64,000 nt of DNA from the NCBI GenBank assembly GCA_963763135.1, contig CAVXNJ010000011.1, positions 62,001 through 126,000 of the forward strand, given 5' to 3'. Both the position numbers and the translations under genes were made by a program. How positions within the stretch are numbered: position 1 is the first letter of the stretch; the number at the start of each line of letters is the position of its first letter. Source of the DNA: JANMZO01 sp963763135 (lineage in GTDB: Bacteria > Actinomycetota > Acidimicrobiia > Acidimicrobiales > JANYDT01). Positions 1 through 8,871 of the stretch are shown in pieces. Under the pieces are notes generated by a model. That model saw nothing but the letters and a program-made list of their open reading frames with translations. It was not told the DNA's origin and did not search any database.

Positions 1-993
1 CTCCGGCTGAAGGCGAACAAAAACTACTTCAAGAAGGGATTGCCCTACCTTGATGGCGTCGTGCTGCGGGTCATTCCGGATGCCGGCAATCAGTTGATCG
101 CGCTCGAGGCGGGTGAGGTTGACTTCCTGTACGGCGTGAACGGAGCCGATCTGGCCCGGGTCAAGGCAAACAAGTCGTTGTCGACGTTGGAGACGCTCTC
201 AAACCCGGGTGGCTCGAACTGCATAATGTCGATGAGCTTCAATCTCGACAAGCCGATCTTCGCCGATCAGCGCACGCGTCAGGCGATTCTTCAGGGTCTT
301 GATCGGAAGCAGTTTCTCGACCGAATCCTGTTCGGTCAGGGCAAGGTCGCGACCGCGCCGATCGCCAGTGGTATTCCCTTCGCTTACGCGAAGGATCTCA
401 AGATCCCTGGATTCGACAAAGCTGCCGCGGCCAAGCTTCTCGATGATGCCGGGTGGAAGCAGGCCGGGTCCGGTACCCGAACCGCTCTTGGTGTCACCGG
501 AGTCAGGGACGGTACTCCGCTTCGCTTCCGGTTCTTGAGCTTCCCGACCTTCGCCCTCTACGGCCAGCTGATCAAAGCGCAGCTCGGCGAAATTGGAATC
601 GATGTACAGCTTGAAACCGCGGACAACGCACCGTTCGCCGATCGAGTGTTCGTTCGACGCGACTTCGACACGAACGTCATCAGCTACTGCAACGGAACCG
701 ATCCCGAGATCGGTGTTCGACGCATGTACGACGCTGCGCAGATCGGACCCGTGGCGTTCTCGAACTCCTCGGCCTATCGCAACGCAACAGTGACGAAGTT
801 GTTCGAAGACGCGGCGACCAGGGATGCCGTGTCGGTGCGCAGTTCTATCTACCGGAAGATCCAGGAGATCCTGGTCGAAGATCTCCCCTACGTCTGGCTG
901 GTGGAGACTGCCGGCACCCGGGTGTTTCGGGCGTCATGCTCAGGCTTCAGTGAATCAGGTCATTTCGCCGAAGCCGCCAGCTGCAAGAAATGA
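1..993 (+). CDS. ABC transporter substrate-binding protein, family 5 (3' part)
   Basis: C-terminal part of an extracytoplasmic solute-binding protein of the peptide/nickel (DppA/OppA/NikA) family; the frame is open from base 1, so the start and signal peptide lie upstream of the window. The sequence includes the family-typical segment near YLDGVVLRVIPD and ends in a Cys-containing tail. It is followed after 19 bases by two permeases, forming an importer operon. The substrate cannot be read from sequence: oligopeptides are the default for the family, and nickel is possible given the neighbouring hydrogenase genes, but that is only an inference from proximity. Confidence 0.9.
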   Translation, partial: LRLKANKNYFKKGLPYLDGVVLRVIPDAGNQLIALEAGEVDFLYGVNGADLARVKANKSLSTLETLSNPGGSNCIMSMSFNLDKPIFADQRTRQAILQGLDRKQFLDRILFGQGKVATAPIASGIPFAYAKDLKIPGFDKAAAAKLLDDAGWKQAGSGTRTALGVTGVRDGTPLRFRFLSFPTFALYGQLIKAQLGEIGIDVQLETADNAPFADRVFVRRDFDTNVISYCNGTDPEIGVRRMYDAAQIGPVAFSNSSAYRNATVTKLFEDAATRDAVSVRSSIYRKIQEILVEDLPYVWLVETAGTRVFRASCSGFSESGHFAEAASCKK

Positions 994-1012
994 GATCGGC
1001 GAAAAGCGAACG

Positions 1013-2044
1013 GTGAACGGAGGTCTCCGTTACGCGGCGCGGCGGCTGGGTTTTGCTGTTCCGACCGCCGCAGCCGTCGTCACGCTGGCGTTTTCGTTGA
1101 TTCATCTTGCTCCGGGCGATCCGGTGGTAGCGCTTGCCGGCGACGGTGGCGACGCGGCCTACTACGCCGAGACCCGAGCCCGCTTTGGGCTCGACCGGCC
1201 GATCCTCACCCAGTTTGCTTCCTATGTCAGACGGGTAATCCGAGGTGATCTCGGCACCTCGTATTTGCAGGGTCGGCCGGTGCGCTCATTGATCGCTGAA
1301 CGCGTGCCGGCGACCCTCCTGTTGACCGGAACCGCTCTGCTCCTGTCGACGCTGATTGGAATTGTGGCGGCAGCATATTCGGCGAGCCGTCGGAATCGGC
1401 CGGGCGACGTTCTCGTGAACACACTCAGCGTCCTCGTGGTGGCCACACCGACGTTCTGGATCGGGCAGATTGCGATCCTCTGGCTTTCGCTGCACTTCGG
1501 GTTGTTTCCGGTACAGGGAATGACTGACGCCCGCGAGGTGAAGACGGGCCTCGCAGCACTTCTCGACGTGACGCATCACCTGGCGTTGCCGGCCGTGATT
1601 CTTGCGGCCCAGGAGATCGGCTCGGTCACGCGCATCCTGAGGTCGGGTCTGATCGCCGAATTGGAGAGCCCGCACATCGTGATGGCGCGGTCGAAAGGCC
1701 TGTCCGAGCGAACGGTCTTGATCCGACATGCCCTGAAACGCCCGCTGCTTCCGGTTCTTGCCGTGATCGGCGGACGCCTCGGTCAGCTCTTGTCGGGAAC
1801 CGTCATTGTCGAGATCCTGTTCGGCTGGCCAGGTGTCGGACGACTCCTCCTTTCGGCGATGCAGAACCGGGACATTCCGGTCGTGCTCGGTGTGTTTCTT
1901 ATGACCTCGGTGACGGTGGTGGTGGCGAATCTGCTGATTGATCTGGTGAGCCTGTGGGTTGACCCGCGAATCGGTCAGTCCCGTGTTTCTCGATCAAACC
2001 GCGATGACTCGAAGACGAGACGGCAAGTGCGGATTTCGCCGTGA
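1013..2044 (+). CDS. ABC transporter permease, DppB/OppB type
   Basis: Inner-membrane permease of about 343 residues with an N-terminal membrane segment, the APGDP signature after it, and the BPD_transp_1 domain; the EAA loop region (MARSKGLSERTVLIRHALKR) lies in the C-terminal half. I chose the GTG at 1013 because residues RYAARRLGFAVP that follow are the usual N-terminus of this family; the frame is open further upstream but reads through the binding-protein gene. Its stop overlaps the start of the next permease by four bases (GTGA), indicating translational coupling. Confidence 0.9.
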   Translation: MNGGLRYAARRLGFAVPTAAAVVTLAFSLIHLAPGDPVVALAGDGGDAAYYAETRARFGLDRPILTQFASYVRRVIRGDLGTSYLQGRPVRSLIAERVPATLLLTGTALLLSTLIGIVAAAYSASRRNRPGDVLVNTLSVLVVATPTFWIGQIAILWLSLHFGLFPVQGMTDAREVKTGLAALLDVTHHLALPAVILAAQEIGSVTRILRSGLIAELESPHIVMARSKGLSERTVLIRHALKRPLLPVLAVIGGRLGQLLSGTVIVEILFGWPGVGRLLLSAMQNRDIPVVLGVFLMTSVTVVVANLLIDLVSLWVDPRIGQSRVSRSNRDDSKTRRQVRISP

Positions 2045-2907
2045 TCACCGACGTGAGCCGGTCGACACCGATCGTGGTTCCGGTGAGTGAACGTGGGGTG
2101 TTCTCGCGAATCATCAGCGCCCCCGCCGGGGCCTTCGGACTCGTGGGCTGCGGAGTCGTCTTGCTCGTTGGGTTGGCGGCTCCAGTCCTCGCTCCGAACA
2201 AACCGTTTGCCATCGTGGCCCCGCCGTTGGAACCGCCGAACACAAAGTTCCTGATGGGAAGTGACGCCCTCGGGCACGACCTGTTTTCCCAGATCGTGCA
2301 CGGCACTCGTAGTTCGTTGTTCGTCCTTGTCGTTGTCGCGGTTCTGGTCCTGTTCATCGGAACCGGGGTCGGCCTTATCGCCGGCTCATCGCGGCGATGG
2401 ATCGACGATTCGATCATGCGGGTGGCCGAGATCGTCCAGATCATTCCGCGGTTCTTCCTTGCGTTGGTTGTCAGCTCGATATTCGGTGCGGGTCTTGGAC
2501 GACTGGCACTGCTGCTCGGGCTTACCGGTTGGCCGATGCTCGCGCGTATGGTGCGGGCGGAGACACAGTCGTTGGTCGAACGTGACTTTGTGCTCGCTGC
2601 TCGGTCGGTCGGAGCGACTCGCCGGAGAGTGTTGTGGCGGGAGGTTGTGCCCAACCTGGTTCCGACGACCTTCGCGTACCTTGGTCTGGTTGTCGCCCAG
2701 GCCCTGCTGATCGAGGCCGGGATCGGATTTCTCGGACTCGGCGACCCCAACCGCGTGAGTTGGGGCCAGCTCGCCGGCGATGCGCAACGCTATCTCCGCG
2801 TCGCGTGGTGGCTTCCGGCCTTCCCGGGCGCGTGTATTGCGTTCACGGTGCTTTCGCTGAACCTTCTCGGTGATCGCATCGCCGACGTGGTCATGCGGCG
2901 TCAGTGA
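2041..2907 (+). CDS. ABC transporter permease, DppC/OppC type
   Basis: Second permease of the importer, 288 residues, with the family hallmarks: an N-terminal membrane helix, the segment ending LMGSDALGHDLFSQ, a BPD_transp_1 domain with EAA-type loop (AARSVGATRRRVLWREVVPN), and GFLGLGDP near the C-terminus. GTG start overlapping the upstream stop. No ATPase (DppD/DppF) follows; the next gene is convergent, so the ATPases must lie upstream of the window or elsewhere. Confidence 0.9.
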   Translation: MITDVSRSTPIVVPVSERGVFSRIISAPAGAFGLVGCGVVLLVGLAAPVLAPNKPFAIVAPPLEPPNTKFLMGSDALGHDLFSQIVHGTRSSLFVLVVVAVLVLFIGTGVGLIAGSSRRWIDDSIMRVAEIVQIIPRFFLALVVSSIFGAGLGRLALLLGLTGWPMLARMVRAETQSLVERDFVLAARSVGATRRRVLWREVVPNLVPTTFAYLGLVVAQALLIEAGIGFLGLGDPNRVSWGQLAGDAQRYLRVAWWLPAFPGACIAFTVLSLNLLGDRIADVVMRRQ

Positions 2908-2949
2908 AATGATTGGGTAGGTCCGACTCACGACCCGGCCGGTCCCGGC

Positions 2950-3744
2950 TCACGACCGGCATTCAGCCGTGATGAAAACCATGTCGAGTCGTTGACTGTC
3001 TAGGAGTGATGCAACCGTCGACGCTCGCGCCACAAGTCGTTCGAACCCTTCCCCGGGGAGCTCAGCCAGTAGCTCCGTCCGGGCCGCCAGAAGTGCGTCA
3101 CGGCGAGCAGTGTGAAATGCGAGCATTTCAGGACGTCTGGAGCGGACCGAGGTCACGGTCCAACCGTTGCGTTCGAGCACAGCCTCTAGCTCGCCGGTCG
3201 TAAGTCTCCATATGGTTCCGGGAACGTCGCCCAAGCCAAGCTGTTCGGTGTCGGTAAGGGCCTCATTGGTGGATGATGTGAGGGCGAGGCCCGATCCGGG
3301 CTCGACGATCCGTCGAAGCTCTTCGAGGTACGTGTCACGGTCGGCGATGTGAACAATGCTGTCGTACTGAACGCATGCGGTGAATGCCGAGTCGCGGAAG
3401 GGCAGCCCAGCGTTCAGATCAGTGCACGTTGTGTGCACCTCAGCGCCGGGGATCCGGGCCAGGCGTTCGCTAGAAACGTCGACTGCGACGAGGCGACAGC
3501 CGGTAGTGCCGGAAATCCACCGGGATGGTTCGGCGGTTCCGGAGCCGAGGTCGACAAGCCGGGTATCGGCGGCAATCCTAAGTGCGCGTATTGAATCGGC
3601 CAGCTCGCGTGTTCCGACCATGCCTTCACCGGTGGCGATGTCGAATTCAGCACGCAAACGCTGAGTAATCGCATTCGCCGCACTGCCCATCTGCCGTTGG
3701 TCCACCGCCGAGTAGAGGTTCTTGAGCATCCTGTCGTTTGCCAT
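2950..3744 (-). CDS. class I SAM-dependent methyltransferase
   Basis: 264 residues with a Rossmann-type SAM-binding motif I (LVDLGSGTAEPSRW, about residues 62-75), an acidic end of strand 2 (LVAVDVS) and a motif near VQYDSIVHIADR. It is the last gene of the leftward hydrogenase-maturation operon, 17 bases after hypE. No substrate can be assigned. A methyltransferase is not part of the known HypA-F pathway, so it may modify a maturation factor or simply be co-transcribed. Confidence 0.8.
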   Translation of the reverse strand: MANDRMLKNLYSAVDQRQMGSAANAITQRLRAEFDIATGEGMVGTRELADSIRALRIAADTRLVDLGSGTAEPSRWISGTTGCRLVAVDVSSERLARIPGAEVHTTCTDLNAGLPFRDSAFTACVQYDSIVHIADRDTYLEELRRIVEPGSGLALTSSTNEALTDTEQLGLGDVPGTIWRLTTGELEAVLERNGWTVTSVRSRRPEMLAFHTARRDALLAARTELLAELPGEGFERLVARASTVASLLDSQRLDMVFITAECRS

Positions 3745-3761
3745 CGGTCACTTCCTGGAGG

Positions 3762-4841
3762 TCAGCAGATTCGGGGAAGGGGATCCCCGACCAGAAGATC
3801 AACGATGCGCTCGCCGCCGAACGCGGTTTGCACCATTACGATGCGCGCCGGTTCTGCGGTGACGATCCCAATGATTGCGGCGTCACGGCCGAGTGGATGT
3901 GACCGTAACGCGTCAAGCGCGGCGGTTGCTTCATCCTCAGGAACCACGATCACGATCTTGCCTTCGTTCGCGACGTAGAGGGGATCGATGCCAAGCAGTT
4001 CACATGCGCCGGCAACGGCTGGTGCAACTGGCAGCGATGTTTCCTGAAGGGTCACCGAAAGGTTGTTGGCACGGACGAGTTCGTTGACGGCACTCGCGAG
4101 GCCGCCGCGGGTCGCATCGCGCATCCAGCGGACAGTTGGTGCCGCATGCACAACCGAATTGACGAGGTCGTTCAGCGGCGCGCAGTCGGATTCGATGTCG
4201 GCCGAGAGCGCAAGGTCGCCCCGGGCGAGCAACACCGCCATGCCGTGATCACCTAGTCGGCCCGACACGATCACCCGGTCGCCGACCTTCACGTGTTTAG
4301 CCCCGAGTACCCGGTTCCTCGCCCGGGTGCCGATACCAGTCGTTGTCACGTAGCAACCGTCGGCAGCACCGCGTTCGACCACTTTGGTGTCACCGGTGAC
4401 GATTCGAACACCGCTTCGAGTAGCCATCGTGGCCATATCGGCGACGATTTCCCGCAACTCCTCGATGGCAAAGCCTTCTTCGAGCACGAACGCGACCGAT
4501 ATCCATCGTGGCTCCGCGCCCATGACGGCGAGATCGTTCACCGTCCCGCAAATGGCGAGCGTACCAATCGACCCGCCGGGGAATCGTCGCGGGCGTACCA
4601 CGAAGGAGTCGGTGGTCATCACGAGATCGACAGTGTCTGCGCCCGGCTGAGCGAGTTCGAGAACGGCGCCGTCATCGGCCTTCAACAATTCGCCATCGGT
4701 GAACGCGGAACGAAAAACCGAATCAACGAGCGCTTCGCTTGCAGAACCGCCGGCTCCGTGGGCCATGGTGATGACCTGATCGGTGAACCGGGGCCCGGTC
4801 CGCCGTCGTCCGGCGGCGTCGTGGGGGCTCGGTCCGGTCAT
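3762..4841 (-). CDS. hypE: hydrogenase maturation protein HypE
   Basis: 359 residues, AIRS/PurM-like fold. HypE dehydrates the carbamoyl group placed on its C-terminal cysteine by HypF to a thiocyanate, the source of the cyanide ligands of the Fe(CN)2CO centre. The diagnostic C-terminus PRIC ending in the acceptor cysteine is present, as are the N-terminal MAHGAGG motif and GDTKVV. The start ATG at 4841 overlaps the hypD stop (ATGA); the longer open frame upstream is antisense-like and overlaps hypD, so I excluded it. Confidence 0.97.
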   Translation of the reverse strand: MTGPSPHDAAGRRRTGPRFTDQVITMAHGAGGSASEALVDSVFRSAFTDGELLKADDGAVLELAQPGADTVDLVMTTDSFVVRPRRFPGGSIGTLAICGTVNDLAVMGAEPRWISVAFVLEEGFAIEELREIVADMATMATRSGVRIVTGDTKVVERGAADGCYVTTTGIGTRARNRVLGAKHVKVGDRVIVSGRLGDHGMAVLLARGDLALSADIESDCAPLNDLVNSVVHAAPTVRWMRDATRGGLASAVNELVRANNLSVTLQETSLPVAPAVAGACELLGIDPLYVANEGKIVIVVPEDEATAALDALRSHPLGRDAAIIGIVTAEPARIVMVQTAFGGERIVDLLVGDPLPRIC

Positions 4842-5962
4842 ACTGAACGGACCGCGATGGTGCGGCGCTGCGAGAGGCGTCCGTAGTTGTAGTAGGCGGC
4901 GCATGCCCCTTCCGAGGAGACCATGCAGGTACCGATAGGGGTTTGCGGCGTACAGGCCGTGCCGAACACCTTGCATTCCCAGGGTCTGATCGCTCCCTTC
5001 AGTACCTCGCCACACTGACACGCCTTCGGATCGGCGATTCGGATTCCGGGAACCGTGAAACGCCGCTCGCTGTCGAATTCCTCGTAGTTCGCGTTCAGTT
5101 TCAGACCTGATTGCGGAATGAACCCGAGTCCGCGCCATTCGAAATGCGGCCGAAGCTCAAAGACCTCAGACATGACCTCGAGAGCGCGTGGATTACCCCC
5201 GATCGGGACCGCTCGACCGTACTGGTTCTCGACTTCGCAGCGCCCCTGGTCACGTTGTTGGAGAAGCATCGAAACACCTTGGAGAATGTCGAGCGGCTCG
5301 AACCCGGCGACCACGATCGGCTTTTCGTAACGCGTACTTACGAATTGGAACGGGCCGAGCCCTACGACAGTCGCCACATGACCGGGGCCCAAGAATCCCT
5401 GGAGTTCCAGGCCAGGGCTGTCCAGGATCGCAAGAAGTGGCGGAACGATCGTGACGTGATTGCAGAACACGGTGAAGTTCCGAATGCCATCGCGCTTGGC
5501 GTTACGAAGTGTGATTGCCGTCGATGGTGCCGTCGTCTCAAACCCGACGGCAAAGAACACGACCTGCCGATCGGGGTTACGGCGAGCCAACTCCAGAGCG
5601 TCGAGAGGGGAATACACCATTCGGACATCGGCTCCACGCGCTTTTGCTTCGAGCAACGTGGACGTCGATCCGGGCACGCGCATCATGTCGCCGAAGGTGG
5701 TAAAGATCACGCCGGGAGTTTGCGCTACCGCGATTGCGTCGTCGACGCGACCCATGGGTATCACGCACACCGGACAACCCGGACCGTGCACGAGTTCGAT
5801 GTTTGCCGGGAGAATCTGCTCGATACCGTGGCGATAGATCGTGTGGGTGTGCCCACCGCAGACTTCCATGAACTTGACCGGTTGCTCGCCCGACAACGAT
5901 TCGATCTGCTTCAGCACGAGCGCAGCCGTTTGCGGATCTCGGTATTCGTCGACGAATTTCAT
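4838..5962 (-). CDS. hypD: hydrogenase maturation protein HypD
   Basis: 374 residues, usual length. HypD is the [4Fe-4S] scaffold that, with HypC, carries the Fe(CN)2CO unit. It has the conserved CGGHTH (about 35-40), GPGCPVCV (about 60-67), FAVGFETTAP, and the C-terminal cysteines near CQCGEVLKG and TACTPQTPIGTC that ligate the cluster. Overlaps the SIS-protein gene upstream and hypE downstream by four bases each, so the three are likely co-translated. Confidence 0.98.
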   Translation of the reverse strand: MKFVDEYRDPQTAALVLKQIESLSGEQPVKFMEVCGGHTHTIYRHGIEQILPANIELVHGPGCPVCVIPMGRVDDAIAVAQTPGVIFTTFGDMMRVPGSTSTLLEAKARGADVRMVYSPLDALELARRNPDRQVVFFAVGFETTAPSTAITLRNAKRDGIRNFTVFCNHVTIVPPLLAILDSPGLELQGFLGPGHVATVVGLGPFQFVSTRYEKPIVVAGFEPLDILQGVSMLLQQRDQGRCEVENQYGRAVPIGGNPRALEVMSEVFELRPHFEWRGLGFIPQSGLKLNANYEEFDSERRFTVPGIRIADPKACQCGEVLKGAIRPWECKVFGTACTPQTPIGTCMVSSEGACAAYYNYGRLSQRRTIAVRSV

Positions 5963-6651
5963 GGCTCTGCCCTTTTGTCATCTGACCGGCGAGCCATGAG
6001 TTCACGGCGCACGAGTTCGGCAACGGCCAACGAGAGTGCACCCTGGGCTTCCTGTATCCGGTGAACGCTCGAGGAGTTCACCGAGAGGCAGACGTCGACG
6101 TTCGGATTGGTGGGAAGTCCCGCTCCGCCGTATCCGGCAAAGACGATGGTGTGGGCTCCCTGTCGACGAGAGCGGGCGAGAGCCCCGAGGATGTTGGTGG
6201 ATGTGCCGCTGGTACTGAAGGCTACGACGACGTCGGTTTGCTGCACGAACGTTTCGATCTGACGGTCAAATATACGATCGGCGCCGACATCGTTGGCGAG
6301 CGCGGTGATAACCGCCGAATCCAGAAGCGGCCGAACCTTGAGCGAAGGGTTTAGTAAGCGCTCGAACCGTTCCGCGTCGCAGGCGCTGCCGCCGTTGCCG
6401 ATCACGAATGTCCGTCGAGATGTTGTGGCGGATGACATGATCAGCTCCGCTGCCCGGTGGATCTGCTCGCAGTTCGCCGTCACTGTCTCGTGATCGAGGA
6501 TGTCACCAGCGATCCACGCGGATCGGGCCGCGTCGGCCAATTCCGTGAGTATGCCGTCGTCGGGATAGCTCGGGGCGAGAGCTCCTGAACGCAAAAGATT
6601 CGCCGGCGAGCTGCTTTCGAGGAACGGATAGAGAAACGACGGTTCACTCAT
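5959..6651 (-). CDS. SIS-domain protein (GmhA-like)
   Basis: 230 residues with a sugar-isomerase (SIS) fold of the phosphoheptose-isomerase/DiaA type: FVIGNGGSACDAE (about 85-97) is the phosphate-binding loop and AFSTSGTSTNI (about 150-160) the second SIS motif. It is fused into the hyp operon by ATGA overlap with hypD. No heptose pathway genes are nearby, so a role in hydrogenase maturation or its regulation is inferred from context; the ligand is unknown. Confidence 0.85.
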   Translation of the reverse strand: MSEPSFLYPFLESSSPANLLRSGALAPSYPDDGILTELADAARSAWIAGDILDHETVTANCEQIHRAAELIMSSATTSRRTFVIGNGGSACDAERFERLLNPSLKVRPLLDSAVITALANDVGADRIFDRQIETFVQQTDVVVAFSTSGTSTNILGALARSRRQGAHTIVFAGYGGAGLPTNPNVDVCLSVNSSSVHRIQEAQGALSLAVAELVRRELMARRSDDKRAEP

Positions 6652-6685
6652 GACATCGCTCGTCGCCCAAATCGTCGGTGCCGTG

Positions 6686-7408
6686 TCATTGACATGCGAG
6701 GTCCCAGCGACGAAGTGCTATCCCGGCGTGCACGAGGATGAGATCGTTTGCCTGAACATCGGCGATCAGGCTGATGTCGACCACCTCAGGACCGCAAGCC
6801 GTGCGAACACGGGCCAGCTGGTCGGCTAGCACCTCGATTACTTCGGTAGTGGTCGCATCGTCGGCGCAGACGGAACAGCTTGCGGAGGGCGACGTGGGCA
6901 CCGACGTGGTGTCCGAAGCGCCCGTAGTCATCCGGTTGTTCTGAAGACAGATGAACGTGAGTTCCCAAAGCAGATGATAAGCGCGCGTAAGGAACCGTTC
7001 CGCCGAACTGTCGGGGCCGAGGGTGACAATGAACGTTCGTGGGTCGGGGGAAACCGTTGACGTTGGGTCCGGCCAGCCGATGTGCACGTGCGTGGTGCCC
7101 CACGCCGCGCTTCGAAGTGACAGATCAGCGATTGGCATTGACCCGGTCGATCCCATCGAAACAATCACGTCACCGGGTTGGGCCTGCTCTCGAAGGGTAC
7201 GGACGGCGACGTCCCATTCGGCGATGACCGCTACAGCGGGGACGGCCATGGCTCCGACCGACGCCGGGTGGACGTACTCGACGGCGAGGTGTCGGGCGTG
7301 GTCCTCGAGCCCGGGCGCAACCGTCCACAGCGTCGAACCCTGGGCAGCGCGGCAAGCAATTACGCGGGCCCCGATGGCCAGAGCATCACAAGCATCGACC
7401 TGGGTCAT
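6686..7408 (-). CDS. SIS-like domain fused to a HypC-like domain
   Basis: About 240 residues. The N-terminal two thirds resemble a divergent SIS domain (SMGSTGS motif near residue 85). The last 60 residues, beginning at CSVCADD, read like a HypC/HupF beta-barrel: EVIEVL...ARVRT...VDISLI followed by DLILVHAGIALRRWD, where LVHAG is the HypC signature. The N-terminal Met-Cys of true HypC is absent; a CxxC replaces it. Start ATG at 7408 was chosen over an upstream in-frame ATG because the latter lies inside hypC. Likely a maturation partner acting beside HypC and HypD. Confidence 0.75.
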   Translation of the reverse strand: MTQVDACDALAIGARVIACRAAQGSTLWTVAPGLEDHARHLAVEYVHPASVGAMAVPAVAVIAEWDVAVRTLREQAQPGDVIVSMGSTGSMPIADLSLRSAAWGTTHVHIGWPDPTSTVSPDPRTFIVTLGPDSSAERFLTRAYHLLWELTFICLQNNRMTTGASDTTSVPTSPSASCSVCADDATTTEVIEVLADQLARVRTACGPEVVDISLIADVQANDLILVHAGIALRRWDLACQ

Positions 7409-7418
7409 GTCTCTCTTG

Positions 7419-7697
7419 TCATTGCTCTCGTGGTGCGGCGAACGCTTCGAAATCTTCGTTGTCGCCTCCGAGAAGCGTGAGTAGCTCCAACGTGCGGCGG
7501 GCTTCTTCCTCATCGAGGATGCTCATCGCAAAGCCGACATGCAACAGAACCCAGTCGCCTTTGTTGAGCCCGCTACCGTCAGCTTCGACAACCAGGGAGA
7601 CGTTGACGCTGCGTCGAACGCCGTTGCATTCGACCATCGCCTCGTGGGTGGTCATGTCGACCGGGCCGATCACCTGAGCGGGAACTCCTACACACAT
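7419..7697 (-). CDS. hypC: hydrogenase assembly chaperone HypC
   Basis: 92 residues, typical size. Begins MCVGVPAQV, the HypC signature in which the N-terminal Cys2 binds the iron precursor and later the large subunit; ends in the usual Leu/Glu-rich helix. LLHVGFAM matches the conserved (V/L)H(A/V)GFA. The start overlaps the stop of the CooC-like ATPase by ten bases. Confidence 0.97.
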   Translation of the reverse strand: MCVGVPAQVIGPVDMTTHEAMVECNGVRRSVNVSLVVEADGSGLNKGDWVLLHVGFAMSILDEEEARRTLELLTLLGGDNEDFEAFAAPREQ

Positions 7698-8467
7698 GTT
7701 CGTTCGGCTTTCAATACCATAAGTGTACGTAGTATATCCCGGATCCCTTCAACCGCCGGACTGTTCGGGGCGGCATCGAGCAGTGATGACCGTTCCCGAT
7801 CAGCACGGGTCACGTCGTCGGACCAGGGAACGCAACCCCACAGCGGTATCCCGAGACCGTCGACAAACTCGGCAACGGCCTGCCCATCTTCGGGGGAACG
7901 GAGTTTGTTGGCAACCGCTCCGATCGTGACGTTGGGAAGTTCAGCGGCGAGCCGAGACTGCAACCGGACCGCTTCCAAGGACCGGAAGTACGGTTCGGCG
8001 ACCAGGATCAGAACATCGGCATGGCGCGCGGTTCCGCGACTCAGGTGTTCCGGGGAGGCCTCGAGATCCATGATCGTCCAGGTCTCAGGTTCCGCGCCGA
8101 GGTCGGCGAGAAGTGCGGATCCGGCGGCATGAGCGGAGCAAAGGCAACCTTCCTGCGCGTGGTCCGGCATTCCCATACGCACGAGGCGCACTCCGTCGGG
8201 GCCCCGAACGGCATGGGCGTCAAGCACGTCGGCCAGGGGTATCCGTAAGGAAGCGGAACCGTCGAGGCGTCGGGACACGATGTTTGTTGGCAGTATCGGG
8301 GTTCGGGTCACGGAGTCCAGATCGAAACCCATCGCCGCGGCAAGGTTCGGATTGGTGTCGGCGTCGATTGCGACAACACTCCTACCGTCATAGGCGAGAA
8401 GCCGCGCTAACGCGGCGGAGAACGTGGTTTTTCCCGCTCCACCCTTGCCCGCTATCGCGATTCTCAT
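7688..8467 (-). CDS. CooC-like nickel-insertion ATPase (MinD/ParA family)
   Basis: 259 residues. Deviant Walker A GKGGAGKTT at residues 8-16, switch-like DADTNPNLA at 35-43, and a C-x-C motif GCLC (C108, C110) where CooC proteins bind Ni(II) at the dimer interface; IMDLEASPEHLSRG is the Walker-B region. CooC normally loads nickel into carbon-monoxide dehydrogenase; no CODH is here, so a role in nickel delivery to the hydrogenase is inferred. The ATG at 8467 overlaps the padR stop; a longer in-frame extension overlaps padR and is unlikely. Confidence 0.88.
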   Translation of the reverse strand: MRIAIAGKGGAGKTTFSAALARLLAYDGRSVVAIDADTNPNLAAAMGFDLDSVTRTPILPTNIVSRRLDGSASLRIPLADVLDAHAVRGPDGVRLVRMGMPDHAQEGCLCSAHAAGSALLADLGAEPETWTIMDLEASPEHLSRGTARHADVLILVAEPYFRSLEAVRLQSRLAAELPNVTIGAVANKLRSPEDGQAVAEFVDGLGIPLWGCVPWSDDVTRADRERSSLLDAAPNSPAVEGIRDILRTLMVLKAERTCV

Positions 8468-8871
8468 CGGATGTCCCGGTCGGCAAACTGCGCAGCGATC
8501 GGGTCCTCGTCGGCTGTGGCGAAACTGAGCATGACGTCGAGGTGTTGGCGCGCTGTTTTGAGAGCGGAGCGGTGATCGTCCGCCGCAGCTAGACCGAGGA
8601 GCGTAAGTTCGTAAACACGTCGCGGTGGTCCGAGTTCGGAACTCTCCCACTCCGACCAAACGAGCCCTTCGTGTTCCATTGCCTTAAGTGACCGGTATAT
8701 CCCCGCCAGGTCAACGGTGGCGAGACCGAAAAGCTTCACCTGTTCCACCAGGTCGTACCCATGGGACCGGCCGGGGATAAGTGCGATGTGCAAGGCCGCG
8801 CGGAGATAATGGCGGGGGAGCGAACCGTCTGCTCCCGATTCGGCGAATGTGTTCGGGTCGTTGGTGCTCAA
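8464..8871 (-). CDS. PadR-family transcriptional regulator
   Basis: About 135 residues: winged helix with the PadR signature (LIPGRSHGYDLVEQV, GIYRSLKAMEHEGLV, RRVYELTLLG) and a C-terminal dimerisation helix. The TTG at 8871 is the probable start, because it overlaps the TGA of the upstream gene (TTGA), matching the overlap style of this operon. A longer frame exists but runs over the His-rich tail region. Probable local regulator; candidate operators lie in the 10139-10301 divergent promoter. Confidence 0.82.
   Translation of the reverse strand: MSTNDPNTFAESGADGSLPRHYLRAALHIALIPGRSHGYDLVEQVKLFGLATVDLAGIYRSLKAMEHEGLVWSEWESSELGPPRRVYELTLLGLAAADDHRSALKTARQHLDVMLSFATADEDPIAAQFADRDIR

Noticed and set aside
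1..2907. Nickel importer (NikABC) assignment for the ABC genes
   Set aside because: Family 5 binding proteins are mostly peptide-specific; the genes end in a convergent junction with the hyp operon and no nickel-specific residue can be read.
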